Assembly: GCA_030684355.1 (NCBI GenBank)
Contig: JAUXTN010000186.1
Span: 16,343-80,342, forward strand
Direction: 5' to 3'
Length of the DNA: 64,000 bases
Origin: Pseudomonadota bacterium
GTDB lineage: Bacteria > Myxococcota_A > UBA796 > SXON01
Positions 1 to 8,177 of this stretch are shown here, in pieces. How positions within the stretch are numbered: the first letter of the stretch is position 1; each line of letters starts with the position of its first letter. The position numbers were made by a program, and so were the translations under genes. The notes below the pieces were generated by a model. It ran no database searches and was not told the DNA's origin. It saw only the letters and a list, made by a program, of their open reading frames with translations.

Positions 1-153
1 ATCTTCGACGTGTCCGATGGCACGATCTCCAACCAGCTCACGGTGCTCTTCAGCGTCAGCGACGCCGACGGCGTGTACGCCGATTGCGCCACGTTCGGCC
101 ACGACCCCAGCTACTTCTACGACGTCTGCACCAACAACGCCGACGAGTGGTAG
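1..153 (+). CDS. C-terminal end of a small secreted protein (partial)
   Basis: The window opens inside this gene. Frame 1 reads through 50 codons to TAG at 151-153, and the start lies upstream of the window. The visible tail has the pattern D-C-A, then about ten residues ending in a Tyr/Phe-rich stretch, then V-C-T-N. The next gene (262-786) ends the same way, so this is probably the first member of a tandem family of small lipoproteins. The function is unknown. The two cysteines could form a disulfide outside the cytoplasm. Confidence 0.7.
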   Translation: MFDVSDGTISNQLTVLFSVSDADGVYADCATFGHDPSYFYDVCTNNADEW

Positions 154-160
154 TGGCCGT

Positions 161-184
161 CGGGAGGGGCAAGCCGCCCTCCCG
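161..184 (+). terminator. GC hairpin after the first gene
   Basis: An 8-bp perfect stem (161-168 with 177-184) and an 8-nt loop begin 7 bp after the stop codon at 153. No T-run follows, so it may be an RNA-stabilising or weak terminator hairpin rather than a classic intrinsic terminator. Confidence 0.35.
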
Positions 185-204
185 AACCCCTTCCACGGTA
201 GTGC

Positions 205-233
205 TTGCGTTTGGCGCCAGCCTGATGTAAAAG
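205..233 (+). promoter_or_regulatory. Possible sigma-70 promoter before the second lipoprotein gene
   Basis: TTGCGT (205-210) and TAAAAG (228-233) are separated by 17 bp, upstream of the gene at 262. An imperfect hairpin (214-223 with 232-241, one G-U pair) overlaps the -10 region and would form in a longer transcript. The match to consensus is modest. Confidence 0.3.
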
Positions 234-261
234 GTTGGCGCTGTTCTCTAGGAGGAGAAAA

Positions 262-786
262 ATGACCAAGTACTCGCTTCTCATCGGGCTCGTTGCCCTC
301 TTCGGCTGCACCTCGACGGGCAAGGACACCGGCGAGACCGCCGCCCCCGCCGACACCGACACCGACACCGACGTGGACGTCGACTGGGAGCTCGTGACCT
401 TCAGCGGCAGCTGCGCCGACGGTGTCTGCATCTACTCGATGACCACCTCCCGCGCGGCCGGCCTCCTCGAGCTCTGGATCGCCGAGACCGCCGATCCCTC
501 CGACGCCCGTTGGACCGAGACCCACGACGCCTTCGAGCTCAAGACCTCCAACGCCGACGGCTCGGAAGTCTACGAGCTCCGTCTCGACTGGGTGACCGAC
601 TACACCCTGCAGGTCGCGAACGAGAGCACGCTCCTCAACGAAGACGTCCTCGGCGCCACCTGGGCCGACCGCCTCACCTGGAGCTTCGAGGCCGAGAGCG
701 CCGACGGCACCGAGTACGACTGCGCGGTGACCGGCGAGAACCCCGGCTACTACTCGGAACGCTGCACCAACATCGTGACCGAGTAG
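262..786 (+). CDS. Small lipoprotein, tandem family member 2
   Basis: This 174-residue protein has a lipoprotein signal peptide with the lipobox L-F-G-C near residue 15, followed by an Asp/Thr-rich linker typical of surface lipoproteins in this window. The start at 262 is chosen over an in-frame ATG at 235 because AGGAGG (250-255) sits 6 bp upstream and the shorter form gives a clean signal peptide. The mature domain is beta-rich with four cysteines and ends in D-C-A ... Y-Y-S-E-R-C-T-N, like the genes before and after it. No known domain was recognised. It is probably anchored to the outer membrane. Confidence 0.8.
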   Translation: MTKYSLLIGLVALFGCTSTGKDTGETAAPADTDTDTDVDVDWELVTFSGSCADGVCIYSMTTSRAAGLLELWIAETADPSDARWTETHDAFELKTSNADGSEVYELRLDWVTDYTLQVANESTLLNEDVLGATWADRLTWSFEAESADGTEYDCAVTGENPGYYSERCTNIVTE

Positions 787-794
787 GTTTCCCA

Positions 795-1301
795 CTGATC
801 CCCCGCGCGGCGCAGGTCCGGAGCTTCCGACCCTGCGCCGCGCTCGTTTTGGTGGCGTGCACCGGCGGCGACGCCGACACGGCCTCCATGCCGACGGACG
901 TTCCCCCGGCGATCACCACGGCGAGCGTGACCTGTGACGCCACCGTGCCCCGCTGGACATTCGCCGTCCAGACCGACGCGTGGACCGGCAACGGACAGGT
1001 CCTCCTCTCCACGGACGGCGAGTACGTCGAGAAGCACACGCTCTACTCGCAGAGCGCCGCCGCGGACGGGACCTCGGACACGCTGGAGCTGAAGCTGACC
1101 GTTGAGCCCGACTGGCGTGACGTGACGCTCGGGAGCACGACCGTGTTCAACTGCAACGAGCCGGACCTCACCGGGATCCTCCGGGTCTGGACCCGCGCAG
1201 GCGACGAGGAGGCGGATTGCCGGGCGTTCGGCGTCGCCTCCGAGCGCTGGACCACCTGGGATGCCAGCGCCACCTGCGCGAATGTGCTCGACCCCGGATA
1301 G
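795..1301 (+). CDS. Small secreted protein, tandem family member 3, start unclear
   Basis: This open frame ends at 1301. It matches its neighbours in overall plan: a short hydrophobic stretch ending L-V-A-C (a lipobox near 849-860), a Thr/Asp-rich linker, a beta-rich domain and a C-terminal Cys pair ending in A-T-C-A-N. No ATG, GTG or TTG with a ribosome binding site lies before the hydrophobic stretch. CTG at 795 is the only candidate that keeps a signal peptide. The presumed signal-peptide codons overlap a terminator hairpin at 805-850. It may be a decayed copy or use a non-standard start. Confidence 0.5.
   Translation: MIPRAAQVRSFRPCAALVLVACTGGDADTASMPTDVPPAITTASVTCDATVPRWTFAVQTDAWTGNGQVLLSTDGEYVEKHTLYSQSAAADGTSDTLELKLTVEPDWRDVTLGSTTVFNCNEPDLTGILRVWTRAGDEEADCRAFGVASERWTTWDASATCANVLDPG
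805..850 (+). terminator. Intrinsic terminator after the lipoprotein gene at 262-786
   Basis: A 12-bp perfect GC stem (805-816 with 832-843) is followed by TCGTTTT (844-850), 18 bp after the stop codon. It overlaps the region that would encode the signal peptide of the next open frame. Confidence 0.7.
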
Positions 1302-1312
1302 CGCGCGGCGCG

Positions 1313-2221
1313 CTACCGACCGTCCGTGAGCTGGAGCGCGAGCTCGATGGCCGCCTCCATGCTGGCGGCGCTCGCCTTCCCCGTGCCGACGAGCTCGTCG
1401 GCGGTGCCGTGATCGACGCTCGTGCGCACGATCGGGAGGCCCAGGGTCCAGTTGACGGAGCGGCCGAAGTCGACGCGCTTGAGCGGGGCCAGCCCCTGGT
1501 CGTGGTACATCGCCACCACCATGTCCGACCGATCCGCCTGGTAGAAGGCGGTTTCGGCGCTGATCGGCCCCCACACGTCCAAGCCGAGCGCACGCGCATC
1601 CGCGCAGGCGGGGCCGATGATGTCGATCTCCTCGCGGCCGAGGAGGCCGGCGTCACCGGCGTGCGGGTTGAGGCCGCACACGGCGAGCCGCGGCCGCTCG
1701 AACCCGAGACGCTCTCGGAGTGCGCGATCGGCTGTCCGCAGGGTGTGGAGCACCTTCGCCCGCGTCACCGCGTCGGGCACCTCCCGCAGCGGGAGATGGA
1801 CCGTCACGAGCGCCACGCGCACCGACCCGCCCACGAAGGCCATCACGGGCTCGTCCACGCCGCACAAGGCCCCTAGGAGCTCCGTGTGCCCCGGATAGCC
1901 GAAGCCGCGCGCGGCGAGCCGCGCCTTGTGGATGGGGCCCGTCACGAGCGCCCGGGCAGTGCCGTCCAGGCAGGCGCGTACCGCCTCCCGGATGGCCACG
2001 ACCTCGACCGGCTCGGAGGACGACGGCAGCACCAGCGCGCGGAGCCCACGTCCGGGGCGCAGGGAATCCACGATCTGGAGCTCGGGCGCGTGCACCCTGA
2101 GTGCATCGATGTCGCCGAAGAGGACGGCATCGACATCGAGCGTCCGCAGCGCACGTACCGCCACCTCGGGGCCGATCCCCCGCGGATCGCCGGGGGTCAC
2201 CACGAGCGGCGGAGCCGTCAT
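1313..2221 (-). CDS. pdxA: 4-hydroxythreonine-4-phosphate dehydrogenase
   Basis: PdxA oxidises 4-phosphohydroxy-L-threonine in pyridoxal phosphate synthesis and binds a divalent metal. The 302-residue protein carries the family motifs in order: T-P-G-D-P-R-G-I-G-P-E near the N-terminus, G-P-I-H-K, G-Y-P-G-H-T-E, G-L-N-P-H-A-G-D, P-I-S-A-E-T-A-F, Y-H-D-Q-G-L-A-P, and R-T-S-V-D-H-G-T-A near the end. It is slightly shorter than the E. coli enzyme (329 residues). The ATG overlaps the stop of the SurA-like gene by 4 bp, so the two are translationally coupled. surA-pdxA is also adjacent in E. coli. Confidence 0.95.
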   Translation of the reverse strand: MTAPPLVVTPGDPRGIGPEVAVRALRTLDVDAVLFGDIDALRVHAPELQIVDSLRPGRGLRALVLPSSSEPVEVVAIREAVRACLDGTARALVTGPIHKARLAARGFGYPGHTELLGALCGVDEPVMAFVGGSVRVALVTVHLPLREVPDAVTRAKVLHTLRTADRALRERLGFERPRLAVCGLNPHAGDAGLLGREEIDIIGPACADARALGLDVWGPISAETAFYQADRSDMVVAMYHDQGLAPLKRVDFGRSVNWTLGLPIVRTSVDHGTADELVGTGKASAASMEAAIELALQLTDGR

Positions 2222-3312
2222 TGCAGCGGGGTGGCCCCGGGGGACGCCCCAGCCTGGGAGAGGCCGGGGAGCACGATCCGGATGGCTGCGCGACGACGCG
2301 CCTCCTGGAACCAGCGCTTCTTCTCGTCTTCGAGGCGGGACTGGAACACCTGCTCGGCGACCTCGTCCCGGCGCGCCTCGAAGTCATTCGCGCCCGCGGT
2401 TCGCTCGGCGACGCGCAGGAGGTAGACACCGTCACCGATGACGATGGGCTCGCTGACCACCCCGACCGGCGCGTTCACCACGACGTTGTCCAGCGCATCG
2501 ACCAGCTCGCCGGGCTTGAAGACGCCCATCTCGCCGCCCTGTTCGCCGAAGGGCCCCTGGTCATTCGCGCGCGACAACTCCGAGAAGTCCGCGCCCGCGA
2601 TCGCCTGGTCGCGGATGGCCCGGGCCCTCGCCAGGACGGCCTCGCGGTCCGCCTCGGTGGCGCCCGGGGGCACGGCGAGTACGAGCGCCTGGATGCGCGC
2701 CGCCGCGGCGGTCGCGGGGGAGGCCCGGAGCCAGGCATCCCGGAGCTCATCCTCCGAGACATTCACGCGAGGCCGGAGGACGGTCTGCGCAAACTTGATG
2801 TCGCGCAGGTTCTCCTTCAGCTCGTTGCGGTACTGGTCCCACGGCATGCCGCTGCGCTCGACCTCTTTGCGGAGGGAGTCCGTGTCCATGCCGTTCCGCT
2901 CGGCGATCTCGGCGATGGACATGTCCACCTCCTGCTCGCCCAGGTCAAGCTTGAGCGCGGCCATCTCCTGCTCGATGAGCCGGCGCTCGAGCAGCCGCTC
3001 GAGCACCTCGGCCTCTGCCGCCGGCCGCGCGTCCGGCCCGCGCTTGCCGACCACCTCGTCGATGTAGGAGCCGCCGAACGCGTAGACCTCGCTCAGCGTG
3101 ATGATGTCCTCGTTCACGACGGCGGCCACGCGGTTCACGACCGCGCCCTCGGGCTTCACGGCGGGCGCGGCCTCCGTGACCGGAGGCGCGGGCTCAGCAG
3201 CAGGCGGAGCCACGGGCGCGACCGCGCCCGGAGCGGGGAGCGCTTCGGCGGGCACCGGCCCTTCGGCCGCCCCCGCCAACCCGATCCCCACCAGAAGCCA
3301 GAGGAACGCCAT
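2218..3312 (-). CDS. SurA-like periplasmic peptidyl-prolyl isomerase/chaperone
   Basis: The 364-residue protein starts with a signal peptide, then a Pro/Ala-rich linker to about residue 55. A SurA N-terminal chaperone region follows (A-A-V-V-N-E-D-I-I-T-L-S-E, typical of SurA), then a parvulin-like rotamase domain in the C-terminal half with the F-G-E-Q-G-G-E-M-G-V-F signature. It probably escorts outer-membrane proteins across the periplasm. The start lies 5 bp after the upstream PpiC lipoprotein gene, and pdxA overlaps its stop, giving a three-gene operon. It has one clear parvulin domain, where E. coli SurA has two. Confidence 0.85.
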   Translation of the reverse strand: MAFLWLLVGIGLAGAAEGPVPAEALPAPGAVAPVAPPAAEPAPPVTEAAPAVKPEGAVVNRVAAVVNEDIITLSEVYAFGGSYIDEVVGKRGPDARPAAEAEVLERLLERRLIEQEMAALKLDLGEQEVDMSIAEIAERNGMDTDSLRKEVERSGMPWDQYRNELKENLRDIKFAQTVLRPRVNVSEDELRDAWLRASPATAAAARIQALVLAVPPGATEADREAVLARARAIRDQAIAGADFSELSRANDQGPFGEQGGEMGVFKPGELVDALDNVVVNAPVGVVSEPIVIGDGVYLLRVAERTAGANDFEARRDEVAEQVFQSRLEDEKKRWFQEARRRAAIRIVLPGLSQAGASPGATPLQ

Positions 3313-3317
3313 CCGAC

Positions 3318-4406
3318 CTACTTGGGCGCCGGCGTCGGCGCGGCGCCACCGGCCCCGCTCGGAATGGCACCGGGAGCGGCGCCACCGGGCATGCCGGCGC
3401 CCTCGTCCTCGGCGCCCGCCTCGAGACCTTCCTCGCCTTCCTCACCCTCGCCAGCGCCGGGAAGCCCATTGCCGGGGGTGAAGGGACGACGGCTGTTCTT
3501 GATCTCGACCGCGGCGAGCTTGGCGTCGTCCACCTGGATGGTCGCGCCCGTCTTGAGCTTGGTGACGTAACCGTCGTAAAGCTCCTTCATCTTGTCGTTC
3601 TTGACCTTGCGGAGCACGGAGCCCTTCATCTGCTGGAAGGTACGCTCGACCTGCTCCCGACGGGCGGCCACCTGGACGATGTTGTAGCCGTCCGAGGTCT
3701 TGAAGACCTCGGAGACCGCGCCCGTCTCGAGCCCGAACGCCTTGTCGACGATCGCAGCGTCGAGGCCCGGCTTGCCTTCCTTGGAGACGAAGCCCACGTC
3801 GCCACCGCGACGCTTGTACGGATCCTCGGAGAACTTGGCCGCGAGGTCCTTGAAGCTGTCCGGGGTCTTGACGACCTCGCCGCGGATGCGGTCGGCTTCC
3901 TGCTTCGCCGCGTCGTCGGGGCGAGCCTCGGTGACCTTGATGAGGATCCGCTTGATCTGGACCTTCTCGGGCACCACGAACTCGCTCTTGTGCTCCTCGT
4001 AGTAGGCCTGGAGCATCTCGTCGTTGAAGTCGCCGTTCTTCACGGTGCTGTACACGTCCTCGCGGAGGAGCGTGTTCACCATCACCTTCTGGACCTTGGG
4101 ATCGCGATCCAGGCCCTTGCGGAGCGCTTCGGCGTACAGGAGCTTCTCTTCGACGAGGCCGTCGAGGACTTCCTTCTTCTCTTCGGCAGAGAGCGCATCC
4201 CCGCTCGCGGGCGCCTTGCGGGCCGCCGCCTGCTCGAACTCCTTGGAGCCGACCACCACGCCATTGACGGTGGCAAGCGTCTCGCCGACGTCGCCCTTCG
4301 CCTCCTGGCTCACGGGGGCATCCTTCGCGCCCGCACCACCGCCGCCGTCGCACGCGACGACACCAAGAAGACAAAGGGAAAGCAGCACAGAACGCATCGA
4401 AATCAT
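3318..4406 (-). CDS. PpiC/PrsA-type peptidyl-prolyl isomerase lipoprotein
   Basis: This 362-residue predicted lipoprotein has a hydrophobic signal ending G-V-V-A-C about 19 residues in. A SurA/PrsA-type helical region follows (A-T-V-N-G-V-V-V-G-S-K-E-F near the start), then a parvulin domain (I-K-R-I-L-I-K-V ... G-G-D-V-G-F-V), and a Gly/Pro/Glu-rich low-complexity tail. The start at 4406 has GGAGGA just upstream. An alternative ATG at 4397 gives a shorter signal peptide, and an upstream ATG at 4511 would bury it. It likely helps fold proteins outside the inner membrane and heads the operon with the SurA-like gene and pdxA. Confidence 0.82.
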   Translation of the reverse strand: MISMRSVLLSLCLLGVVACDGGGGAGAKDAPVSQEAKGDVGETLATVNGVVVGSKEFEQAAARKAPASGDALSAEEKKEVLDGLVEEKLLYAEALRKGLDRDPKVQKVMVNTLLREDVYSTVKNGDFNDEMLQAYYEEHKSEFVVPEKVQIKRILIKVTEARPDDAAKQEADRIRGEVVKTPDSFKDLAAKFSEDPYKRRGGDVGFVSKEGKPGLDAAIVDKAFGLETGAVSEVFKTSDGYNIVQVAARREQVERTFQQMKGSVLRKVKNDKMKELYDGYVTKLKTGATIQVDDAKLAAVEIKNSRRPFTPGNGLPGAGEGEEGEEGLEAGAEDEGAGMPGGAAPGAIPSGAGGAAPTPAPK

Positions 4407-4539
4407 CCTTCCTCCAGCACTGGGGCGCGGAACGCCGCTGTGTATCACAAACGGCCTGCCCCGCAACAGGCACCAGGACGGCGGTGACACGGCGCGACAG
4501 CACGGCGTCAACCGGGCGCGTTAGCCCAATCTCCGCGAG

Positions 4540-6201
4540 GTGAAGTTGGCCGGCGCCTGGTTCCGCACGCTTCGCGGGAGGTTGCTCGGGGGGCTTGGGC
4601 TGGGCGTGCTCTGCTTCCTCGCGGCGCTCGCGTACAACCAGGTTCAACTGGGACGAATCGGCGCATCGCTCGAGGTCGTGAACCGGGTCTACTTGCCGAT
4701 CGCGCGCCAATCCGCACGCATGGTGGGGCTCGTCGAGCGGGAGCGGATGGGGCAGGGCACGCTGGATACAGCGCTGGCAGAAGCACGGGCGCTCGCCGCG
4801 GGCACCGCCACGCTCCACCCCGACATCGAGGAGCGCGCGGCTTTGAAGGCCGCCGCCCAACAGATCGAGGATGTTGCGGCCGCCCTGGCAGCATGGCGTA
4901 CGTCCGCGGGCACCGAGTCCGAGGCGGGCGCCCGCGCCGCGCTCCGCAACAAGATCTTGCAGCTGTCCACGCTCGTCGAGGGGCGCGTGGCCGCATCGAG
5001 CGAGAAGGCGGCGTCGGCCCAGACCCGTGCTCGCAACGTGTCCGCGGGGCTCCTCGCGGTGGCCGTGCTCATCGGCGCTCTCCTGCTCTGGCTGACCGGC
5101 GCCGCCCTCCTCCCGATCTCGACGCTCACCGAGCAGGTGCGCCGGGTCGCCGCAGGGGAGCGCCCTGGACCGATGCCCGAGACGAACATCGAAGAGATCC
5201 GCACCCTGGCGCGCGCGTTCGACCAGATGGTGCGCGCGGTGGACGAGCGGGACCGCCATCTCCACGCGCTCTCGCTCTACCTGCGGCGGGTGCTCGACAA
5301 CATCGCCGCAGCCGTGGCCGTCGTGGAGGGAGACGTCGTGCGCATGGCGAACCCCGCCGCCCACACCCTGTGGGGCCTCCAGGAGGGCGAGCCGCTCCCC
5401 ACCCCCCTCGCGCCGCTCCCGCACGGACGCCACGAGAACCTCCACGTCGGCGAGCGCCTCCAGGACGTGATCGTGCGGCCCTTCGGCGAACACGGCACCA
5501 TCCTGCTCGGCGAGGACGTGACCGAGCGCCAGCGCGACCGCGAGCGCCTCCAACGCAGCGAGCGGCTGGCGCTGGTGGGCCAGATGCTCGCCCAGGTCAC
5601 CCACGAGGTGCGCAACCCGCTCAACGCGATCTCCCTCCACGCCGAGCTGCTGGCCGAGGAGGTCGAGGGGGAGGAGGCGAGGTCCCTGCTAGACACGATC
5701 ATCACGGAGATCCGGCGCCTCGAGGGCGTGACCGAGCGCTATCTCGATCTCGCCCGCCGCCGGCTCCCCGAGACCTCGCCGGAGGATCCAGTCGCGCTCG
5801 CACGCGGCGTCGTCGGCCTGGAGGAGGAGGCCTTGCGCCGCGCAGGGGTCACGGCCGAAGTGACCGGGGGCCCGCTCCCTACCGTCGAGATGGACGGGGA
5901 CACGGTGCGCCGCGCCCTGTTGAACCTCCTCCGGAACGCAGGCGAGGCCGGGGCGCACCACATCCGCGTTCACGTGCAGCTCGACGCCAGGACGCTGGAG
6001 TTCGAGGTCCACGACGACGGCCCGGGCATGGATCCCAGCGTGGCAGAGCGCGTCTTCGACCCGTTCTTCTCCACGCGCGTGCGCGGAACCGGCCTGGGGC
6101 TCGCAATCGCGCGCCAGTCCCTTGAAGATCTCGGCGGTTCCCTGTCGTGCGAGACCGCCCCGGGCGCCGGCACGATCTTCCGTGTGCGTCTCCCGGCTTG
6201 A
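4540..6201 (+). CDS. Membrane sensor histidine kinase (HAMP, PAS-like, HisKA, HATPase)
   Basis: This 553-residue kinase has a transmembrane segment near residues 14-31, a roughly 135-residue extracytoplasmic helical sensor region and a second transmembrane segment near 168-192. HAMP and PAS-like regions follow, then the H-box V-T-H-E-V-R-N-P-L-N with the phospho-accepting His at 355. The ATPase domain shows L-L-N-L-L-R-N-A, D-D-G-P-G-M-D, F-D-P-F-F-S-T and G-T-G-L-G-L-A-I. The start is GTG at 4540 with only a weak binding site. The sigma-54 activator gene begins 30 bp downstream, so they form a two-component pair of the NtrB/NtrC or ZraS/ZraR type. The signal is unknown. Confidence 0.9.
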   Translation: MKLAGAWFRTLRGRLLGGLGLGVLCFLAALAYNQVQLGRIGASLEVVNRVYLPIARQSARMVGLVERERMGQGTLDTALAEARALAAGTATLHPDIEERAALKAAAQQIEDVAAALAAWRTSAGTESEAGARAALRNKILQLSTLVEGRVAASSEKAASAQTRARNVSAGLLAVAVLIGALLLWLTGAALLPISTLTEQVRRVAAGERPGPMPETNIEEIRTLARAFDQMVRAVDERDRHLHALSLYLRRVLDNIAAAVAVVEGDVVRMANPAAHTLWGLQEGEPLPTPLAPLPHGRHENLHVGERLQDVIVRPFGEHGTILLGEDVTERQRDRERLQRSERLALVGQMLAQVTHEVRNPLNAISLHAELLAEEVEGEEARSLLDTIITEIRRLEGVTERYLDLARRRLPETSPEDPVALARGVVGLEEEALRRAGVTAEVTGGPLPTVEMDGDTVRRALLNLLRNAGEAGAHHIRVHVQLDARTLEFEVHDDGPGMDPSVAERVFDPFFSTRVRGTGLGLAIARQSLEDLGGSLSCETAPGAGTIFRVRLPA

Positions 6202-6231
6202 CAGCTTGTCAGGCGGAGGACACTCTGTCAC

Positions 6232-7581
6232 ATGATCCTGGTCATCGACGACGAAGAGTCCAACCGGCTCGCGCTCGAGCGCATCTTCAACCGCGAAGGC
6301 TGGCCGGTCCGCGTGGCCGCGGATGGTCGACAAGGGCTTGAAATCCTGCGTGAAGGTGAGATTGGCGTCGTCGTGAGCGACCTGAAGATGCCCGGGATGG
6401 GCGGCCTCGAGCTGCTCCGGGCAACGCGCCAGGTCGCGCCCCAGGTCCAGGTGATCCTCGTGACCGCCTACGGCACCGTCGAAAGCGCGGTCGAGGCGAT
6501 GAAGGAGGGCGCCTACGACTTCGTGACGAAGCCCCTCCGGCGCACCGAGGTCATCGCGTCGGTGCGGAAGGCGCTCGAGAAACACGACCTCCTGCGCGAG
6601 AACCTCCGGCTCCGTCAGCAGATCGCGCAAGCGGCGCCAGGCGAGCTCGTGGGGCAATCCGGCGAGCTGCACGCCCTCATGGAGGAGGCCCGCCAGGTCG
6701 CGCCGTCCATGGCCTCGGTCCTCCTGACCGGGGAGAGCGGTACGGGCAAGGGCCTGCTGGCACGCTGGCTGCATACGATGAGCGCGCGCACGGGCCGCCT
6801 GGTCACCGTGAACTGCGGCGCGATCCCGGAGGCCCTCCTCGAGAGTGAGCTCTTCGGATACGAGGCGGGGGCGTTCACCGGTGCGCACGGGCGCAAGGAG
6901 GGGCGCTTCGACATCGCCTCCGGCGGGACCTTGTTCCTGGACGAGGTCACGGAGATGCCGCTCCCGCTCCAGGTGAAGCTCCTCCGCGTGCTGCAGGAGG
7001 GCGAATACGAGCGCCTCGGCGGAACGAAGACGGTGCGCGCCGAGGTGCGCGTCGTCGCCGCGACCAACCGTGACCCCGAGCAGGCCGTGGCCGACGGGAA
7101 GTTCCGCGCCGACCTCTATTACCGCCTGAACGTCATCCGGCTCCACGTGCCCGCCCTGCGCGAGCGGCGTGCCGACATCGCGCTGCTCGCGCGACACTTC
7201 GCGTCCACGCACGCGGCGCGGAACGGCCGCGTCTTGCGTGGCTTGGAGCCGGAGGCGCTCGCGGCGTTGGAACGGCACACGTGGCCGGGCAACGTGCGGG
7301 AGCTGGAGAACGCCATGGAGCGCGCCGCCGTCCTCGCGCGGGAAGACATCGTGCGCCTGGGCGATCTCCCGCCTGCCATCCGGACGGCCGCCGCCACGAC
7401 CAGCGAGGTCCCGCGCCTGACCTTCGCCCCGGGCACGCCGCTTCGGGACGTGGAGCGGCGCATGATCGAGGCGACCCTCCGGCAATGCAACGGCGATCGC
7501 TCGTTGACCGCCAACCTCCTGGGGATCACCGCCCGGACGATCTACCGGCGGGAAGCGGAGTGGCGCGACGGCGAGGGCTAG
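6232..7581 (+). CDS. NtrC-family sigma-54-dependent response regulator
   Basis: This 449-residue regulator has a receiver domain with the phosphorylation site at Asp50 (V-V-V-S-D-L-K-M-P). An AAA+ domain follows, with Walker A G-E-S-G-T-G-K-G near 167, an intact G-A-F-T-G-A sigma-54 contact loop near 213, and Walker B T-L-F-L-D-E. The C-terminus is a Fis-type helix-turn-helix (N-L-L-G-I-T-A-R-T-I-Y-R). An intact G-A-F-T-G-A loop indicates real sigma-54 activation. It is the partner of the kinase 30 bp upstream. No sigma-54 promoter was located with confidence, so its targets are unknown. Confidence 0.93.
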   Translation: MILVIDDEESNRLALERIFNREGWPVRVAADGRQGLEILREGEIGVVVSDLKMPGMGGLELLRATRQVAPQVQVILVTAYGTVESAVEAMKEGAYDFVTKPLRRTEVIASVRKALEKHDLLRENLRLRQQIAQAAPGELVGQSGELHALMEEARQVAPSMASVLLTGESGTGKGLLARWLHTMSARTGRLVTVNCGAIPEALLESELFGYEAGAFTGAHGRKEGRFDIASGGTLFLDEVTEMPLPLQVKLLRVLQEGEYERLGGTKTVRAEVRVVAATNRDPEQAVADGKFRADLYYRLNVIRLHVPALRERRADIALLARHFASTHAARNGRVLRGLEPEALAALERHTWPGNVRELENAMERAAVLAREDIVRLGDLPPAIRTAAATTSEVPRLTFAPGTPLRDVERRMIEATLRQCNGDRSLTANLLGITARTIYRREAEWRDGEG

Positions 7582-7587
7582 ACCCGC

Positions 7588-8124
7588 CTACTTGACCCAC
7601 CGGCACATCAGGACGTCGTCTCGCCAGGTTCCGTCGGAAAAGCGATACTCCCTCTTCCGCCGCCCCTCTTCCTCGAATCCGAACTTCTGGTAGAGGGCCA
7701 GCGCCCGGGTGTTGTGCGCAAACGCGTTCAAGGAGAGCTTGTACACGGCCGGGCTCCGCTCGGCCCACTGCACGATCGCGCCGAGCAACGCCGAGCCGAT
7801 GCCGACGCCGCGCACCCGGGCGTCCACCATCATCTCCAGCCGCCCCACGTGGTGCGTGCGCCGACGCCCCCCACCGACGACCTGTGCCCACCCGACGAGG
7901 GCGTGTTGGTGTCGGGCCACGAGGAACACACCGTTGTCCGAGCGCGCAGCGTCCCGGATGACGGCGACCTTGGCGTCCACGCTCTCGGGGAACTCGTCGG
8001 GCTGCGTGATGAACCACTCGCCCTCGGCGAGCACGCGCCGATGCAACGCCAGGATCGCCGGAGCGTCACCGGGGACGGCCGGTTCGACACGCATGGCCGC
8101 CGAATGAACAGCCGCTTCGTCCAT
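7588..8124 (-). CDS. GNAT-family N-acetyltransferase
   Basis: The 178-residue protein shows the GNAT fold signature. The acetyl-CoA loop reads R-G-V-G-I-G-S-A-L-L in the middle, and the end has N-T-R-A-L-A-L-Y-Q-K-F-G-F-E-E-E-G, as in RimI-like or phosphinothricin acetyltransferase-like enzymes. The substrate cannot be read from the sequence. An in-frame ATG at 8094 could be the true start and would leave the domain intact. It ends 6 bp from the convergent regulator gene. Confidence 0.85.
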   Translation of the reverse strand: MDEAAVHSAAMRVEPAVPGDAPAILALHRRVLAEGEWFITQPDEFPESVDAKVAVIRDAARSDNGVFLVARHQHALVGWAQVVGGGRRRTHHVGRLEMMVDARVRGVGIGSALLGAIVQWAERSPAVYKLSLNAFAHNTRALALYQKFGFEEEGRRKREYRFSDGTWRDDVLMCRWVK

Positions 8125-8177
8125 CCCGGATCCCTAACCGACCAAGGGCAGCAGAAACCAGGCCACCGGGCGGCTCT

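Noticed and set aside
235..262. Upstream ATG at 235 as the start of the second lipoprotein gene
   Set aside because: It adds a charged segment before the signal peptide, while AGGAGG is correctly spaced for ATG at 262.
3442..5640. A 732-residue minus-strand open frame across the kinase and PpiC genes
   Set aside because: It covers the antisense of the histidine kinase and an alternate frame of the PpiC gene; no domains, composition typical of a shadow frame.
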